In this document: positions 1 to 13,490 of the stretch, one piece after another
How positions within the stretch are numbered: position 1 is the first letter of the stretch
Layout of the letters: each line of letters starts with the position of its first letter
Assembly: GCF_032062135.1 (NCBI RefSeq)
Contig: NC_092859.1
Location: 87,920,781 to 87,984,780, forward strand
From: Pyxicephalus adspersus
Lineage: Eukaryota; Chordata; Amphibia; Anura; Pyxicephalidae
Direction of reading: 5' to 3'
Length of the DNA stretch: 64,000 nt
Translations under genes and position numbers: made by a program
Notes under the pieces: generated by a model
Databases searched by the model: none
What the model was told of the DNA's origin: nothing
What the model saw: only the letters and a program-made list of their open reading frames with translations

Positions 1-307
1 TACTAGTCTCCTGTTGTGTATATTATTTACATTTTAATTCTGCAAGAACAACGAAAGTCATTTAATGTTAAAACTTTACTTTTCAGAATTCATGGCTGTA
101 TTTGCAAGTCTAAAAACAGTAATCTTTTTTTTTAATATTTTAATAACGAAAGAATAATATACTACGTTAGCCATCGAGCAAACTTATTAACTCCAAACTC
201 TGCTTTTTACATTACAAATATTTCAGCAACAAACTACTGAAAATGATATTTGTTAGAATGGTACAAACAGAGAATTTACTTTGTATGTAAACTATTTCAA
301 ACTTAAA

Positions 308-463
308 GGGCTCTATTTAGAAAACAGAGAATTTGATATTACCTCAAACATTCCCTAGTGGGAATCAATTGTGCAACACATGTGAAACACATAAACCTGG
401 AAGATTCCCACCAGGGAATGTTAAAAGAAAATCCAGATTCCCTTTTTAAATGGAGCCCAAAGT
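308..463. mobile_element. Foldback MITE, about 156 bp
   Basis: The ends are inverted copies (gggctctattta near 308-320, taaatggagccc near 446-458). Inside them lies a second inverted pair, 347-366 and 403-422, 20 bp with one mismatch. The element can fold into one long hairpin and has no coding capacity. This fits a non-autonomous DNA transposon; its superfamily is not clear because I see no convincing target duplication. Confidence 0.6.
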
Positions 464-1395
464 GTAGGGTTCTATTTTAATTTATTTATTTTGGATACAG
501 GCTCAAAACCCCTATAAGGTTATCTTTGGTGTCTGAAAACCTTAAAAGTTCTCAACCAATCTGAACTTTTACATGAGATGTTGATATATGAGATGTGGCT
601 ATAACTTCAGCTGCTTTTATGTTCAGAACTATTAACGTTCTTACACTGAGGTCAACATCTTTTATGCATTTTTCCCTGTGCCTTTTATTTTTATATATAT
701 AAAAAAAAATATAAAATATAAAAAATATAAAATATTTTAATATTATTATTATAGTTATTATTAAATTAGTTTAATTTTATTTTTAATTTTTATTGATACC
801 ATAGAATTTAGTTTAAGAAAACAAGGAGACTAAGGTACCCAATGACTAACTTCTGTTTTCTTAAAAGAGATTTATGCATTGCAGTAATGTAAAATATTAT
901 GCGATGAGAATAATTTGTAATAGGTAAACCAAGTGGCTTCTAATTCACCAGACTATTCCAATCTGAGCCACTGTAGCCACCGCTAGCCACCAATTGGCAC
1001 CAGCAGCACTTGTCTGTAGGAATGATCTCCAGCCAGACAATTTATTCATATTCCAACAGACTTCCGTCTCCTGCATTGCTGAAACCTTGATTTAATTGTC
1101 AGGCAAGAGATCACTCCACCAAATGAGTTCTGCTGGTACATTGCATTCTAGTGCTGACAGACTTCTTTTTTGAGCCGACTCAAAATCTCAAAAACTTGGT
1201 TTATACTTAAATATATTTAATATTTCATTGTTTACTTTAGCTTTGGGGGTTGTTTTTACAATGGACATTTGCAAATGGCTCTTATGGGTATTTCGCCTTG
1301 GTGTAGCTTGGTGATCTTTGCACTTTGTCACTAAAAGATAAGGAAAGAAGAACAATTTGGTTAAGCAGAAAAGTATAATGTCTCAGTGAATCTAG
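464..1395. other. Intergenic, no gene seen
   Basis: AT-rich sequence with a run of A/T words at about 690-800. A more balanced segment at about 950-1140 has no coding frame and no repeat family I recognise. Confidence 0.5.
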
Positions 1396-1472
1396 TATTA
1401 TTATTATTATTATTATTATTAAACAGGATTTATATAGCGCCAACATATTACGCAGCGCTGTACATTAACTAG
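1396..1472 (-). mobile_element. L2-type LINE 3' tail with ATT microsatellite
   Basis: A TTA/ATT microsatellite (about 1396-1420) is followed by aaacaggatttatatagcgc and the words cgcagcgctgtacatta. This is the same 3' terminal sequence that ends the LINE at 35938-37150, in the same orientation, so it is a heavily 5'-truncated copy. The reverse transcriptase part is absent. Confidence 0.75.
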
Positions 1473-3259
1473 TACTTAAACTCTTCTCTTGCTGTCAAAT
1501 AAAAGAAAAATATAACTGCAATTATACTACATGATTGTTTTTGGAATGGTGTGTGCTTTATATGTGTGTATTTATGTGTGTTTAAACATTTGAAAGCTTA
1601 ATACCATTTGAATATTATTTTCTAAACCTGTAACACCAATGAAAGCAGACTAATATAAAGATATGTATAATATGTAGAGACGGACTGGTAATTTCGCTAT
1701 GACCTTTCCCTTTGTTATCTATTGTTTGGTCCAAATAGTAAGATGAGACATTTTAGGAAATGAAAACTCAAGTATGAACTCAATGTTAAAATATTAAGAG
1801 TTACAATTAAAAATTAAAGATATTATTATTTAAATTAACATTAAAATTATAAATGTTAAAATTACAAGAGCAAGACCGAGGAGCAGCTCTACAAGGGACC
1901 AGACACTCATCGTGTAATAAAGAAAAACTTAATACATCACTGGATTATGCAAAGGTGAGTATAAGTAAAAAACAATAAATCCTGTAAGGTGCCTTTTTTT
2001 CAGGGATTTTTTTAACCCTTTATGGGAATGGTGGGGGGTACTCATTCCCCAGGGTGGGGTAACATCTGGAGGCCCCTTTATTAACAGAGTCTGACAGATT
2101 TTAAAACAACCCCCACCTGCAGACCCCCACAAAATCATATATATATTTATATATAAAGTTTTAATTGATTTTTTTTTAATCATTACCAGGTTAACACTGG
2201 TATATGTAAAAATGTACACATTATACCAAATATGGTCATATAAAAACTTTTCAAAACTTACCAGTAGTCTAATGAATATTGAATGCTTTACAAAATTGTT
2301 AGATAATAATTAGGAAGATCTTTAACCTGGAATTATACAGTTTCTCCTGTTTTCCCTTGTCTGTTTATTTTTGTTTTGGAGATGTTCAATACGCCCACCA
2401 ACAAAGGAAAAATCTCACCATTGTACAAAATAAATTAAACTGTGATAACTAGACAGAGAGATTGAGCAGAAAGAAAGCCTTATTTTTTTCAAAGAAAATT
2501 GGCAAAAGATTTAAATTGAGTCTCGCTTATTAAAAATACAATCTGTGTTCATTAAATTTTCTAATTTAATCTATCGCAACACTAATATTTTTATAAATAT
2601 GAACTTAAAAATACATTTTTTTAAAATAATTATATATCTGATTTTAAGTGGGCAACCAAAAATAATTTCTTAAACATTTTATTGGGGTTTATAATGCTTA
2701 ATCTTTATCATAATGTTATGTTCATTAAAAGTCGGAAAACAGGACACATTACATACATGGATGACTTTTAGTTACCAAATATGTAGCATTACATGCACCA
2801 AAGGATTTTGTGGCTCCCAAGGTATGAATAGGAAATGTCATTTGCAAGTTACTAATATAAAATCTGAATGCAAGAATGTAAAATGTTTAGCTCTGCACTA
2901 TAATTCTAGATTAATATATTTTAGATTAGAATTAATAAAAAAAATGTTTTTGAAATCTTTTCATTCCAATACAACTGTATTACCAATGATGAAATACCAG
3001 TATGCACTTTATTTTTTATTATTTGATAGAAATGATATTTGTGTATGTTTTATATTTATCTTTATTTTTTTTATCTAGTAGGTAAATAAACACATTTAAA
3101 AGGGTACATTTACTATGGGATCAGGAACTGCTGACAGGCAAAGTAAAATGTATTGAACTTAGTAACCAAAACCAAAAATTAGTTTATATTATTTAATAGA
3201 TTTATAGTCGAGTATTTAAAGTGAACACAGTTGTGGAAAATACATTAAACTAAGTAAAT
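1473..3259. other. Intergenic, one possible old repeat
   Basis: Mostly AT-rich. At about 2010-2140 a C/G-run-rich segment (ccccagggtggggt, cagacccccac) resembles a dispersed anuran repeat, but I cannot set its ends. Short open frames at 1929-2219 and 2713-3078 look like chance frames. Confidence 0.4.
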
Positions 3260-3560
3260 AGTAGGGATAAGGGGGCCAAATTTGAAATTCAATCGTGCTG
3301 CGAATCGGGCTGTTTTCGCTTACCGAACATGTAAGTGGGAACAGCCTGTGTAAATTCAGCCATTGATATCAAATTTTTTGGGACCTGCAGGAGCAATCAG
3401 GGGAATGGACCTGACAACTCAACTCCCCTGATTGCTCTTGCAGCCCTGTAGTATGTGTTCTTGGATAGAGATTCTCTATCTAAGAACACAGTAGTACTGT
3501 AGCTGTGCTCATCATGAATGAATGCAGCCATGGGAATCATCCTGTTTTATTTTTTGCTAG
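3260..3560. mobile_element. hAT-like palindromic fragment
   Basis: It carries the same stem-loop vocabulary as the non-autonomous hAT at 13491-14793: an inverted pair built on gcaggagcaatcagggga and its complement (about 3388-3448), followed by a hairpin around tagagattctcta (about 3466-3480). Element ends and target duplication were not found, so this is called only by similarity to the better-preserved copy. Confidence 0.45.
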
Positions 3561-5366
3561 TGCTAGTCTGGTATAGAACAGAACTTGGAGTAGCCAATAG
3601 GGGCAGATAGGAGTTTACAAAAGGATGGGGGCAGTGCTTGCCATTTTCTGCAACTGTTAGTCAAAGAGTTTTTACCACCAGCAGTAGCAAACAGAAAATG
3701 GACCAATTATACGTGTTTTCACAAGTTAGCAAAAGGTTTGCTCCTTAAAATTCATTAAAATAAATCAAACCTGGATTAGTGATATGTTTTAGTCACCTGT
3801 TCTTGATGCCAAAGAGTAATTGCACCACCACCAACCACCTTAGTTTCACCAACACAACCTCCAACAGCACATATTTAGAGGTGAATTGTTTAGAAAATAG
3901 AATTCAGACTGGCTCTATGCTGCCCAACATTCCTAAAATTGGCAGTGTTTATAAAAAAAAAATACCAAGTGAACGTGCCATGAAGGCCCTTGTGCAGTCA
4001 CTTCCTATATCATGGTTTTGTTCCGATCTCCAAACCATGATGCAGTTATGAACTTGTGACATGAACCATTTCAGATCATTTATGGCTCTATATGGCTCTA
4101 TTGTCCTCACCAGAAAACCTGTCTTTACTTGTAAAATTCTAAGTAATTATATATAATATGTAGTCACATGTATTTGTAGACAGGTTCATTCTTATACAGG
4201 TTTATATCTCATTTGCTGTTCCATAAATAATGTTTTTTGCAACACTTTGAAAATAGCACCTACATCTACTTTCTCCTATCATCTCAATAGATTTTACCCT
4301 CAACAGTGCATATTTTTACAGAATGGTAATTTATAATTTTGTTCTTGGTTTCAGTTTCATGACATATCATATTTCAGGAAAAGTGTAGTACTGCATGTTG
4401 CCACTTTATTTATTCCTATTCAAGACTTTGAAACAAAGAACAAAAAAAAAAGAAAGAAAACAGGAAGAATCGGTTGTTAAAATTTTTTTTGTGTTTTACA
4501 GCTCTATTATTCTTGTTATCAGTAATTCATCTTGGAAGTCATAACCAAGACATTTTAATATTGGATCTGTACATTTTTATGTCCTCTGTGATAGTCAGAT
4601 GAGAAGCTTTTTTTTTCAACAGCAAAGAATGAAAATGTCTGTTCCACCTTCAGGCTCGCTCTAATATCACAAGAGTTGATGTAATTTGATGCCTCACAAG
4701 GCATGATTTGAATTATAGTACTAGTATTCAACACCTGACCTTCACAGTATTTGCTTTTGGCCTAGAAACAGAAAAATATAGAGTATACTATCATATTTCC
4801 TAGTAGGGTAATCTATCACCTTGGCACTAGTCTGAAAAAAATTAAATAAAGTAAGATTACTAAACATAATTTTAACAGATTAGGGATTATTGTTGTTAAT
4901 GGATGACTGACATGTTTTAATATATAAGGAGAAGATACCTTTACAAAAAAACTAAATATTTTTTTAAAAAAAGAATTAGGCTGGATTTTACTCTTGTTAG
5001 AATTCAATAATAGATATCTATGTCACACTACATTTTATAAAACCTTGCTGTATTTGCTTCTTTTTAATGTCCTGAGAACCTATTTACTTTATAGTCTCAC
5101 AAAGCATCTACTTTTACTCTGCAGTTTTCTGTTTAAATTTACTTAATGCATGGCCAAGTTTATTTTTTTTTGCAGGTTATGGATGTAAAGCAGTAGTTAT
5201 AGGGTGTCTTCTGGCCATATAAAATTACAAATAGGAATTATGTTTCTCAATCTCAGTCCTCAAAGACCCTAAACTGTGTATTTTTTCTGGCTTCTCAAAG
5301 CATGGACCATAAGACCATTGAAGCTGTCCTGTGGGATCTGGTAATCAGTCATTAGTGGCAAATTAT
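3561..5366. other. Intergenic, no gene seen
   Basis: AT-rich with poly-A and poly-T tracts. The 90-codon frame at 3779-4051 has no recognisable domain and is probably chance. No repeat boundaries are visible. Confidence 0.4.
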
Positions 5367-5797
5367 TTAAAGCAAAACTAAACGGAAAAATCAAAAAAAA
5401 TCACACTTACCTTTGAACCCGCAGATCCCTCCCTCGATCGAGTCCCAAGGAATCCTTCTTGGATCCAGCATGAAGGAAGTGCCAGGAGCTGCCATATTAA
5501 GTCTTCTTATTCTGTTCACCGTCATTCATCACCCGATCTCCCACTGCACATGCTTAAAATCAGGCATGTGCAGAAGGAGCAGCCAGGGGCCTCCAGGGAT
5601 GCGTGACATAGGTAACCTGGGAGGCGCTGCACACCCATTCTGTCTTGATTGCTGTGGCAATCAAGACAGAAAGGGGAGGGGCTTTACTATTTTTTTTTAA
5701 TGGTGTTGCATTTATAAAAAAAAGAAAATTTTTACTTTATATAAAATGGTTTTCTACCTTTTATGTAAAGTAAAAACTTTGAGTTTAGGTCTGCATT
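5367..5797. mobile_element. CpG-bearing MITE, about 430 bp
   Basis: The left end starts ttaaagcaaaactaaacgg and the right end, read on the other strand, starts aatgcagacctaaactcaa, so the termini are inverted copies. The interior is more GC-rich than its surroundings and contains a perfect hairpin with 13-bp arms and a 4-nt loop (5640-5669). Similar termini occur at 42720-42963 and at about 30421. The open frame at 5413-5700 lies inside the element and is not a gene. Confidence 0.55.
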
Positions 5798-7590
5798 GCC
5801 TCTGCTTATGTTTTTTTCTGATCTTGCAGCCATCTTTTTCCCATGTAATTGACACTCACACGACACTCACACACACGAAGGTCCATTTATGATGTTTAGG
5901 TTTTGGACTGGTGTCTTTCCAGCCCCATAGGTTGTAAGCTGAAATGTGCTGTGTGTTTTGACACCTTTTAAGATAGCTTGCACCATGATATATGATGCCA
6001 CATCCCATTATCCTATTTTTGGAAACGCATATATTGTATAATGTACTTTCTTTTCACCATTGTAAATATTGAGAGTGGTGTTTCTTAGACAATATTAGGA
6101 GTTTTTTGTTACAATTATTTTTGAATTTACTAAATTTGTCTTACTGTACATGTTCCTAGGGTTTTTTTAATTTTTGTATTTTTTTTTGTTTATGATTTAT
6201 ATGTGATATTATAACAAGTCCTGTTATCGTATGGTTCCTTCCACTAGAGGAAACTCATAAATGTGAAATTACTTCATCCTTTCCATAACAACTGTTTTAA
6301 TAAACAAAATATCAGACATACAGGTAGTGTGTTGTTTTTAATGGGTTTAAGGAGGTTAGGATGTTAACCTAGCAATTTGGTGTGGAAACATATAGGTCTA
6401 CCCATTTGTCAACAGAGAAGATGAACAAACAGGCATGTCCGTAAGTAACAATCCCAACCTTTTATTCTACTTTAAGCACATAATGTTTTACATAATTAGT
6501 TGTTACTCAGCTGTAAATAGGGACTTCATTTCCAAATGTTTGCTTGGACAAAACACATCCATTCTTTTTCAGTCACTCTGTGTCTTCTTTATTGACCTAC
6601 TAAGGTAAGCCAGTTCCTGCTTACCTAGACAGCTGATTTGCATATCAATGGATGACCCTCACTTTAAATAATAAATTATAACAACACATTACTGTACAAA
6701 ATGCAGTCCTGCTTTTATAGACCAGATCAAACATAATGCATGACTTATGAGGAAAATGGAGAATATTATGGTACTGGCGATCATTTAGTATTTATATAAA
6801 GTGTTGCATATTATACATTAAACTAGTCGAGGTTGTGATATATCTTTTAGGAGTATGTACACCCCAGGATGTATTCTGTCATTATTAAAAAACTGTAGCA
6901 TGTAGCTTTCTGGTTGCTAAAATGAAGAGATAATACTCCACGAAGATCTAGTTGTAATTTTAGTGATATACAATGTACATAAAAACCCAAAATCTGTAAA
7001 TCCACTTACTTGAAATATCATATAAAGTATCTGTCACTGTATTGATTTAAGTATCTTGCCATAAAAATAAATGCATGAAAAAGAAAGTTATGCAAATGAC
7101 AATATGTTGTTACATTACAAAACCAGCTGAATTTGCAGCCATTTTTATACCTGTTTTAAGTAGGAAATAAAAAAGCCCAAGAAACAAGCTCCATATTCAC
7201 TTACATTTTAAAGAAAAACTGATAATAGTGTATATACTGTACAAAAAGACAAAGTGATTACAATTACAATAAAAGATTAGTGTTGTGTAACTAATACTTG
7301 CTCAAAAAAACAAAAACATTATTGGCTTTTTCCAAAAGCTTTTTGTCGTAAATATGTATTGAAAATCAGTATAATGAATCTCATTGCATTTGATGTGCTG
7401 CTTCAAGTATTATATCTAAAATCTTTTATACAAATATTATGTATGTAATAAACACATTGGACAGTAAATTTCGTGTACAGAGGTATGTGCAAAAACCTTG
7501 TTAAATTGGCACTTTCTACCATCAGCTATAGATATTTTTGCTTTTATTGGTTAATTCAGTATTTACAAATATTTCTGCAGCAAAATAATG
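5798..7590. other. Intergenic, no gene seen
   Basis: AT-rich with no coding frame worth naming and no repeat family that I recognise. Confidence 0.4.
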
Positions 7591-8155
7591 GTGCAGCAGG
7601 GTGGTATAGAGCAGTGGTCCCCAACCTTTTGCAGGTCGCGGACCACTGTGTCACTCAAAGGAGAAGAAACTTCCCCCCCAGAGTGACATCATGATGCCAG
7701 AACCGGCCCACCTCCCTTAGCCTGTGATGTCTCAGGGAGACGTGGTCCGCGGCTCTTGTCGGGGATCTTCTCCTAACCCTGCTGGTGGGTGCATCGGCCA
7801 GAGAACTAGGACCAGGGGTTGGGGACCTCTGATATAGAGGTTAGCACTCTGGCCTTTGCAGCAGTAGGTCTCAGGTTTGAATCTGTGCCAGGACTCTTTC
7901 TGCATGGAGTTTGCAGGTTCTCTCCTTGTTTGCATGGGGTTCTACCCACATTCCAAAAACCTGTAGGTTAATTGGCTCCCGACAAAAAATTGTCCTTAGA
8001 ATGTATTATTGATATATGACTGAGGTAGGGACATTAGATTGTGAGCCCCCTTGAGGGACAGCTAGTGACATGACTATGGACTAAAGCGTTGAGTAATTTG
8101 TCTGTGCTATATGAATACTGTCTGTGTAATAATAGTTATTATTTTTGTATGTATT
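7591..8155 (+). mobile_element. tRNA-derived SINE with L2-like tail, split by a hAT MITE
   Basis: Reading around the 7612-7831 insertion, the head (gcagcagggtgg, then gttagcactctggcc) and the B-box-like caggtttgaatc match the tRNA-related start of the SINE at 63791. The body includes tgcatggagtttgcaggttc, and the tail (gtgagcccccttgagggaca, then gctatatgaatac) resembles the 3' end of the local L2-type LINEs. Such SINEs are normally made by RNA polymerase III and copied by the partner LINE. This copy is decayed and its A box is interrupted, so it is very unlikely to be active. Confidence 0.75.
7612..7831. mobile_element. hAT-type MITE, 220 bp, nested in a SINE
   Basis: Terminal inverted repeats are cagtggtccccaacc (7612-7626) and ggttggggacctctg (7817-7831), with one mismatch. 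Flanking octamers are gtatagag (7604-7611) and atatagag (7832-7839), an 8-bp target duplication with one difference, as expected for hAT. The element contains no transposase, so it would need one in trans. It lies where the SINE A box should be. Confidence 0.85.
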
Positions 8156-8624
8156 CATAAACTGATGATCTAAAATAATGTATCATTGTATGACTGATTT
8201 CAATACTAAAGCAAAATAAGTGAGGGTGGCAATAATGCAATTTTTCACTTTGTAGGAGCCCTTTGGCCTTTCCCCACAATTGCTGATTCGGTATTTTCCC
8301 AACAAATGGAAATATAACTTTATGTGATATAAAGTTCAGGAGGAATGTGTGGCATCATTAGTGTCATCCACTATATACTGTATATGTATTGTCTGACAGT
8401 AATATGCCACCTTCTGAAGAGTGGAAGGAAGGAAGATGATCTAAAGTATGCTCTCTTCTTGCTGGAGATCCTAAAGGAGGTGAAGTAGGTGGATCACAGT
8501 AGGTGGGAAAGACCATGGCGGAGCACTTTTCAATTGGCATATCAACTTATCTTAACATGCTTCCAAGGATTTCTGCAGCTCAACTGCGTTTCTTTACAGT
8601 TTTTTAGTAATCACTATACAACCA

Positions 8625-8626
<2 letters not shown>

Positions 8627-8667
<41 letters not shown>

Positions 8668-8689
8668 AAAAATATATATATAAATATAT
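8627..8689. repeat. AT microsatellite
   Basis: A pure (AT)n run from about 8627 to 8661 followed by an imperfect A/T-rich continuation. Confidence 0.95.
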
Positions 8690-10199
8690 TCTATGCTAAT
8701 AAACTATTAAAACTTTAAATCTTTAAAAATATAGGGAAAAAAAAACATTTTAAATGTCATATACAACACTACAATACAAGAAAAGTTGAAACACATTTTC
8801 ATTTAGTAGTTCAACTGCTTGCTTATTTTAAAGTTATTCTAAAACTATAGGAAATTGTCAGTTTGTCTAGCTATAAAAAGATATTTGGAGAAACTAGTTC
8901 TGCAAAAGTACAGTCATTTTTAGATAACTTAGACCAATATTATTTCTGTCATAGCAGACAAATGTTCCTCTGAGGTGATAAAGTGTTTGCTTAAAATTAT
9001 TTCTTTACATGCTAAAAAATGGAAGATAACTTCTGTTAATTCATGGATTTTAATCGCTTAGAATTAATCAAGTGTAAGCATGGACACTAAATACAAAAAA
9101 TTTGTTCTAGATTATATTTTTTGTATAGTTTGACCACATGTCAACAGCCTTGCTGATTGTTCCTGATAAATCCTTGCCTATGGGAAGACAGAGTACTCTG
9201 CCAAGTATTACAGGATAATTATCATTGTAAAATGTATAGTGAATTTCTACAGTCTTTAACATTTGGACATAATATAATATAGAAGATTTACTAAATCAAA
9301 GTGGAACCTCAGTTAAACAGCTAGATATACAGCCAAATTATTATTCCTTGCTAAATGATATGTGATTTTGTATGGCCACTGTTGTAATTTACATATGCCC
9401 GTGTCACACTACCCAGCTAGTAAGACAGTAGCAGAAGGGTTATTGATGTCTTTAGAGGGGTAATTTTTCTACATTACTGACAAAAAAACTTTAACATTTT
9501 GTCACTCTTCTACAGTCTTTAATCATTTCAGTTTCCTTGTTGGTTATATTGTCCCTCCTTTTCCAGTTACTATCCGTCACCAGAACAAAAATCTTCCTAA
9601 CAGGGACAAAAAGAACAGTTAAAACATCTCTAATGTATCCAAAATAGAAAACCAGGCTTTTACTTTCTGCTTTTAATCAATACATTTCATAAACATCCAA
9701 ATTCCATATATTATAGGAACCATTTTTAATATTCAGTCACCCTTTCCTTCTCTGTCCAGAAATAGGAAATTGACTTTTCTATTTATGACTTTATTTATTC
9801 AATACCAACATTGATTTTAGAATGGAATAGTAGACTATTTAGACTAGACATGTATACTGTAGGAAAAATATAGATTTTTTTAAATGAATAGAAAAAAGTG
9901 CAGTGTAGCTTCCCTTCTTCTACACGATATAAGTTTAGGAGACCTGCTGCAAAAAGGGGCTTGATTCTATAGATCCCTTACCCCATATGTACCTGTCAAT
10001 GCTCCTGGTGAGTATTCCAAAAGTGGGATCCAAAAATGAGCATCATTTTTAAAACACCTGTCCTATGTTAGCAGATTTTAGGTAATTTTGCACCAACCCT
10101 GCTCTGGTCATCACATGGAAATGATGGGGTCCTTGTGATAAAGAGAGTTGATGTCAGGGAGGAATAAGAGGGATACCAGCATTGGCAGTATACACTACA
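8690..10199. other. Intergenic, no gene seen
   Basis: AT-rich, with no coding frame of note and no recognisable repeat ends. Confidence 0.4.
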
Positions 10200-10756
10200 T
10201 AGCCACAAGTCAAGGATAAGTTAGGTGTATTTTATTGTAAGCGAATGCATTCAAAACACAGTAGACAACAATGAATTTCAAACACAACAACCCTAAACAT
10301 ACAGTGACATCAAAATATACACAACTATAATAAGCAAAACTATTGAGCACAGGACTAGGACAGGATTTCAGACAGGAGCTGGCTAGAGCACCAGCAAGGA
10401 GTCAGGTTTAAGATTTCAGGTTCAATGCTAAGGCAATGAAAGGCTTGTGAAGGCAGAATATATAGGCCTGCTAAATATGAGCCACATGTGTTGCCAAACC
10501 AGGAGGTGAATCTGGAGCAAGCCACCTGCTGGTTGTCTTTGGAAGCACATGCCAGGTGTGCTAAACCACAGTGCCACCAGCAGGCAGCATAGAGCGCTGC
10601 AGGGTTCCAGACATTCCGACTGTTAACTTGCAAAGTTTTCATTCTGCAAGAGGTTCAGGTAAGAGGTAAATAAGGTAAATCTCTGCTTCTAACCTTGCTT
10701 CCATTTGGCTTCCTATTACCTGCTGTCTAGAAAGACCCTTAACTGACATGAAGTCC

Positions 10757-10757
<1 letters not shown>
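10200..10757. mobile_element. Possible retroelement fragment
   Basis: This stretch is less AT-rich than its neighbours, and its wording (aaacacaacaaccctaaaca, then gagcacaggactaggac) is of a kind I associate with dispersed frog retroelements or LTRs. There is no intact frame and no clear ends. Minus frames at 10355-10642 and 10639-10824 are not recognisable proteins. Low certainty. Confidence 0.3.

Positions 10758-10786
<29 letters not shown>
10758..10786 (+). repeat. 29-nt poly-G tract
   Basis: Twenty-nine consecutive G on the plus strand, C on the minus strand. Two overlapping minus-strand frames gain proline runs only because they cross it. The tract could form G-quadruplex structures, and its true length is uncertain because such runs are error-prone in sequencing. 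Confidence 0.9.
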
Positions 10787-10787
<1 letters not shown>

Positions 10788-13490
10788 TGTGTGCTCTGAT
10801 GGACTGTGTGCTCTGAAAGTGCAACTAGCCTTTCAAATCTAAGTGGGAGCTTTATTAAAGTTAAAGCATGCAACATTAGATTGGGACTTAACTGCTGAAC
10901 AAGCCATGGCATTTGGTTGGGGCTTGACAACGATAAAGGATATCTGTGTGGTATCAATACAGTAGGAGACCTACATATGCACAGACCTCTCACTATGGGG
11001 TTACCAACTTGTGGGCTGTTGTACTGGCTTGATGGAAGGAAACATAAATGCTGTCTTAATTTTGAAAAAAAAACAAAAAAAAGGAAAAATCCCACAGGGA
11101 TTTATACTCTTTATTTGAAAAAAAAAAAACGTGTACACTATTTTAATACACAGCTTACATTCAGGTTTATGACTTTATGCTTACTAGACACATTAAAAAA
11201 ATAAATATAATACATTTTTAAAAAAATCTATATTAAAATAATTAAACACTGTACATAGATTGTACAGAGATATGGCACATCTCCAAAATCAAGGAAGGAG
11301 GGACATTTTTCTTCCTGGTATTTAATTCCCTATGAATTAAAGTACGTTTATTAAACTCCAGGGATGCTCAAATTTAATTATAGTCAAGTAACTAGGAAAG
11401 CACGGTACCAAATACTTTCATAGTTTTATGAAAGACCAATATATAAATATGTAAGTTCATGTTTATATATATCTTGTAAGTATGACTAATTGTTTACATT
11501 ACAATAACAAATAATCTTAAAAACTATATCATGGTCATTAAATCTACAAATCCATTACTTTAAAATATATGAGACAATTTAAAATTATCTGTCCATGATT
11601 TTAAGGTTTATTCAATAAAACACGGCAAGTAAAATCTACTATGCCTGAACAACATATAACATGATTAGTTTTTAAAAATATGTATCACCATGAACTACCA
11701 ATGTTCCAAAAATAAACATTTTGTAATAGCCTATGTACAAACTTTTAAACATGTATAATAAATGCCAATGATCAAATGTTTATTGCATTCAAAAATATAT
11801 AAATCAGCAATAGCAGCCTCAACTGTAAAAATGAATGATATCCATAGATGCCAGGTCTGTATCTCTAGTAGCTTTATTTACCTTTACATGTACCTGTTTA
11901 TTTTGGGGATAACTTTCTTTTTACTTTTTTAGGTACTAACTTTGCTATTAAACAGCTTTCCAAGTATCTACAATATAATATTTGTATTCTTCATCCTTGG
12001 ACTTGAGGAGGTTCCCTTCAATACAATCATTATGTGATATTTCTAAAATAAAATGTTATAATATTTCTGTTTATGTTCATTCCTAAACATAATGCATTAT
12101 TGTAGCCTATTGAAAAACATCATATATTTCTTTTTTTTGCTAACTAAAACATACCAGCATTTTGTACAATATTAGCAACCTGTTAAGACTGCTTTGCTAA
12201 GTGTTATTAAATAAGGCTCCTAATGTTTTTGTAAAATTATGCAATTTATAAAACTATGCAATTTTTAGACAAATGTATTGTGATAATACAGAATTTACTG
12301 CACCAACTGCAAAGTATAAACACTGTAATTTAGCAGTAAAGATGCTATGCCAAAATCATGCCATAAATTTTACTTGCAAACAATGTTTTGTTCTTGAAAA
12401 TGTTCAAAAGATTTCCTTAAAAATGCATTGTTGCCAGATAATTCAAAAGCAGCTAATTTCACATGCAATCATTGATTTATTCCTAAGAAAAACATTCCTA
12501 GCTTATACATTTGTCCTACTTCAGCTATTTGTCATGACTGTCTTCGTAGCTATCTGTCAGCAGATGCAACTTGAATATGTTCATAAACCATAAATATTTA
12601 TAAAACTGAATTCTAGTTTTTCATTTTACAGACATATATAATATCTGTTTGGATGAGCAAGCTGACTTACAAAATATGCAAATCTGGTAGATGGGGTATA
12701 AGTGATCTTTTTTGGGAATTACAAATCTTTTACTCCCCCAAATGCGTGTAAAGATTTGTTCAATTTGAGGGAGCTTTGGAATATCCAACAAAGATTTGTA
12801 AATTAATATATACATGAATCAGCATACATAGATTTATTGAATATGTCAGTTTGCCAGACATAATTAGGTCAATCCAACACTTCCTATCCTAGTGTAGCTC
12901 TTTATCTACAAGCAACTTTTTGTCTGACATATATTAAAATAAAGCACCAAACAGTTTATCAGGAACTTTTTTTTAAAGTCATATTCATGTAATAAAATAT
13001 ATATAAATATAGATATACATACACTGGGATCTAATGGGTAGAGCAGGATGATAATATAAAATTGTAGCATTCATAGTAAATATATCAGATTTCAGGACAC
13101 TGTACAAAGTTCACTGCATGAGGTAATTATAGTCAGTTTATTTAAAACCGGTTATATTATGTATGTAGGTAAGAATTTGGGTACTCCATATGTAGATAGT
13201 GTTTAGGTGGGATATGGCAGGTGAGTGTATCACAGAAACCTAGGACAGATTTTCATAAAGTTGAAGAAGGAAGGGAGGTAGTGGAGGAATGGCAGGAAAT
13301 CCTAATATTTTACACTTAGGTTGTCATTATAGGTAAAGACTAAGTAACCGTTGACCCATATAGGAAGACAGGGTAGAGGGTAAAAAGTGTCCAACCCAGG
13401 ATTCCCATATGTTGTCAAACATGTGCTGTTGATTAAGTATTTGGCATTCCCATTCTCAATAATTATGGTCCATTACATTGTAGTCATAAC
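10787..13490. other. Intergenic, no gene seen
   Basis: AT-rich. The 106-codon frame at 12273-12593 has the A/T-driven composition of a chance frame and no recognisable motif. Confidence 0.4.

Noticed and set aside
10639..11095. Minus frames with long proline runs
   Set aside because: The prolines come from the G homopolymer read in two frames; nothing else in them is recognisable.
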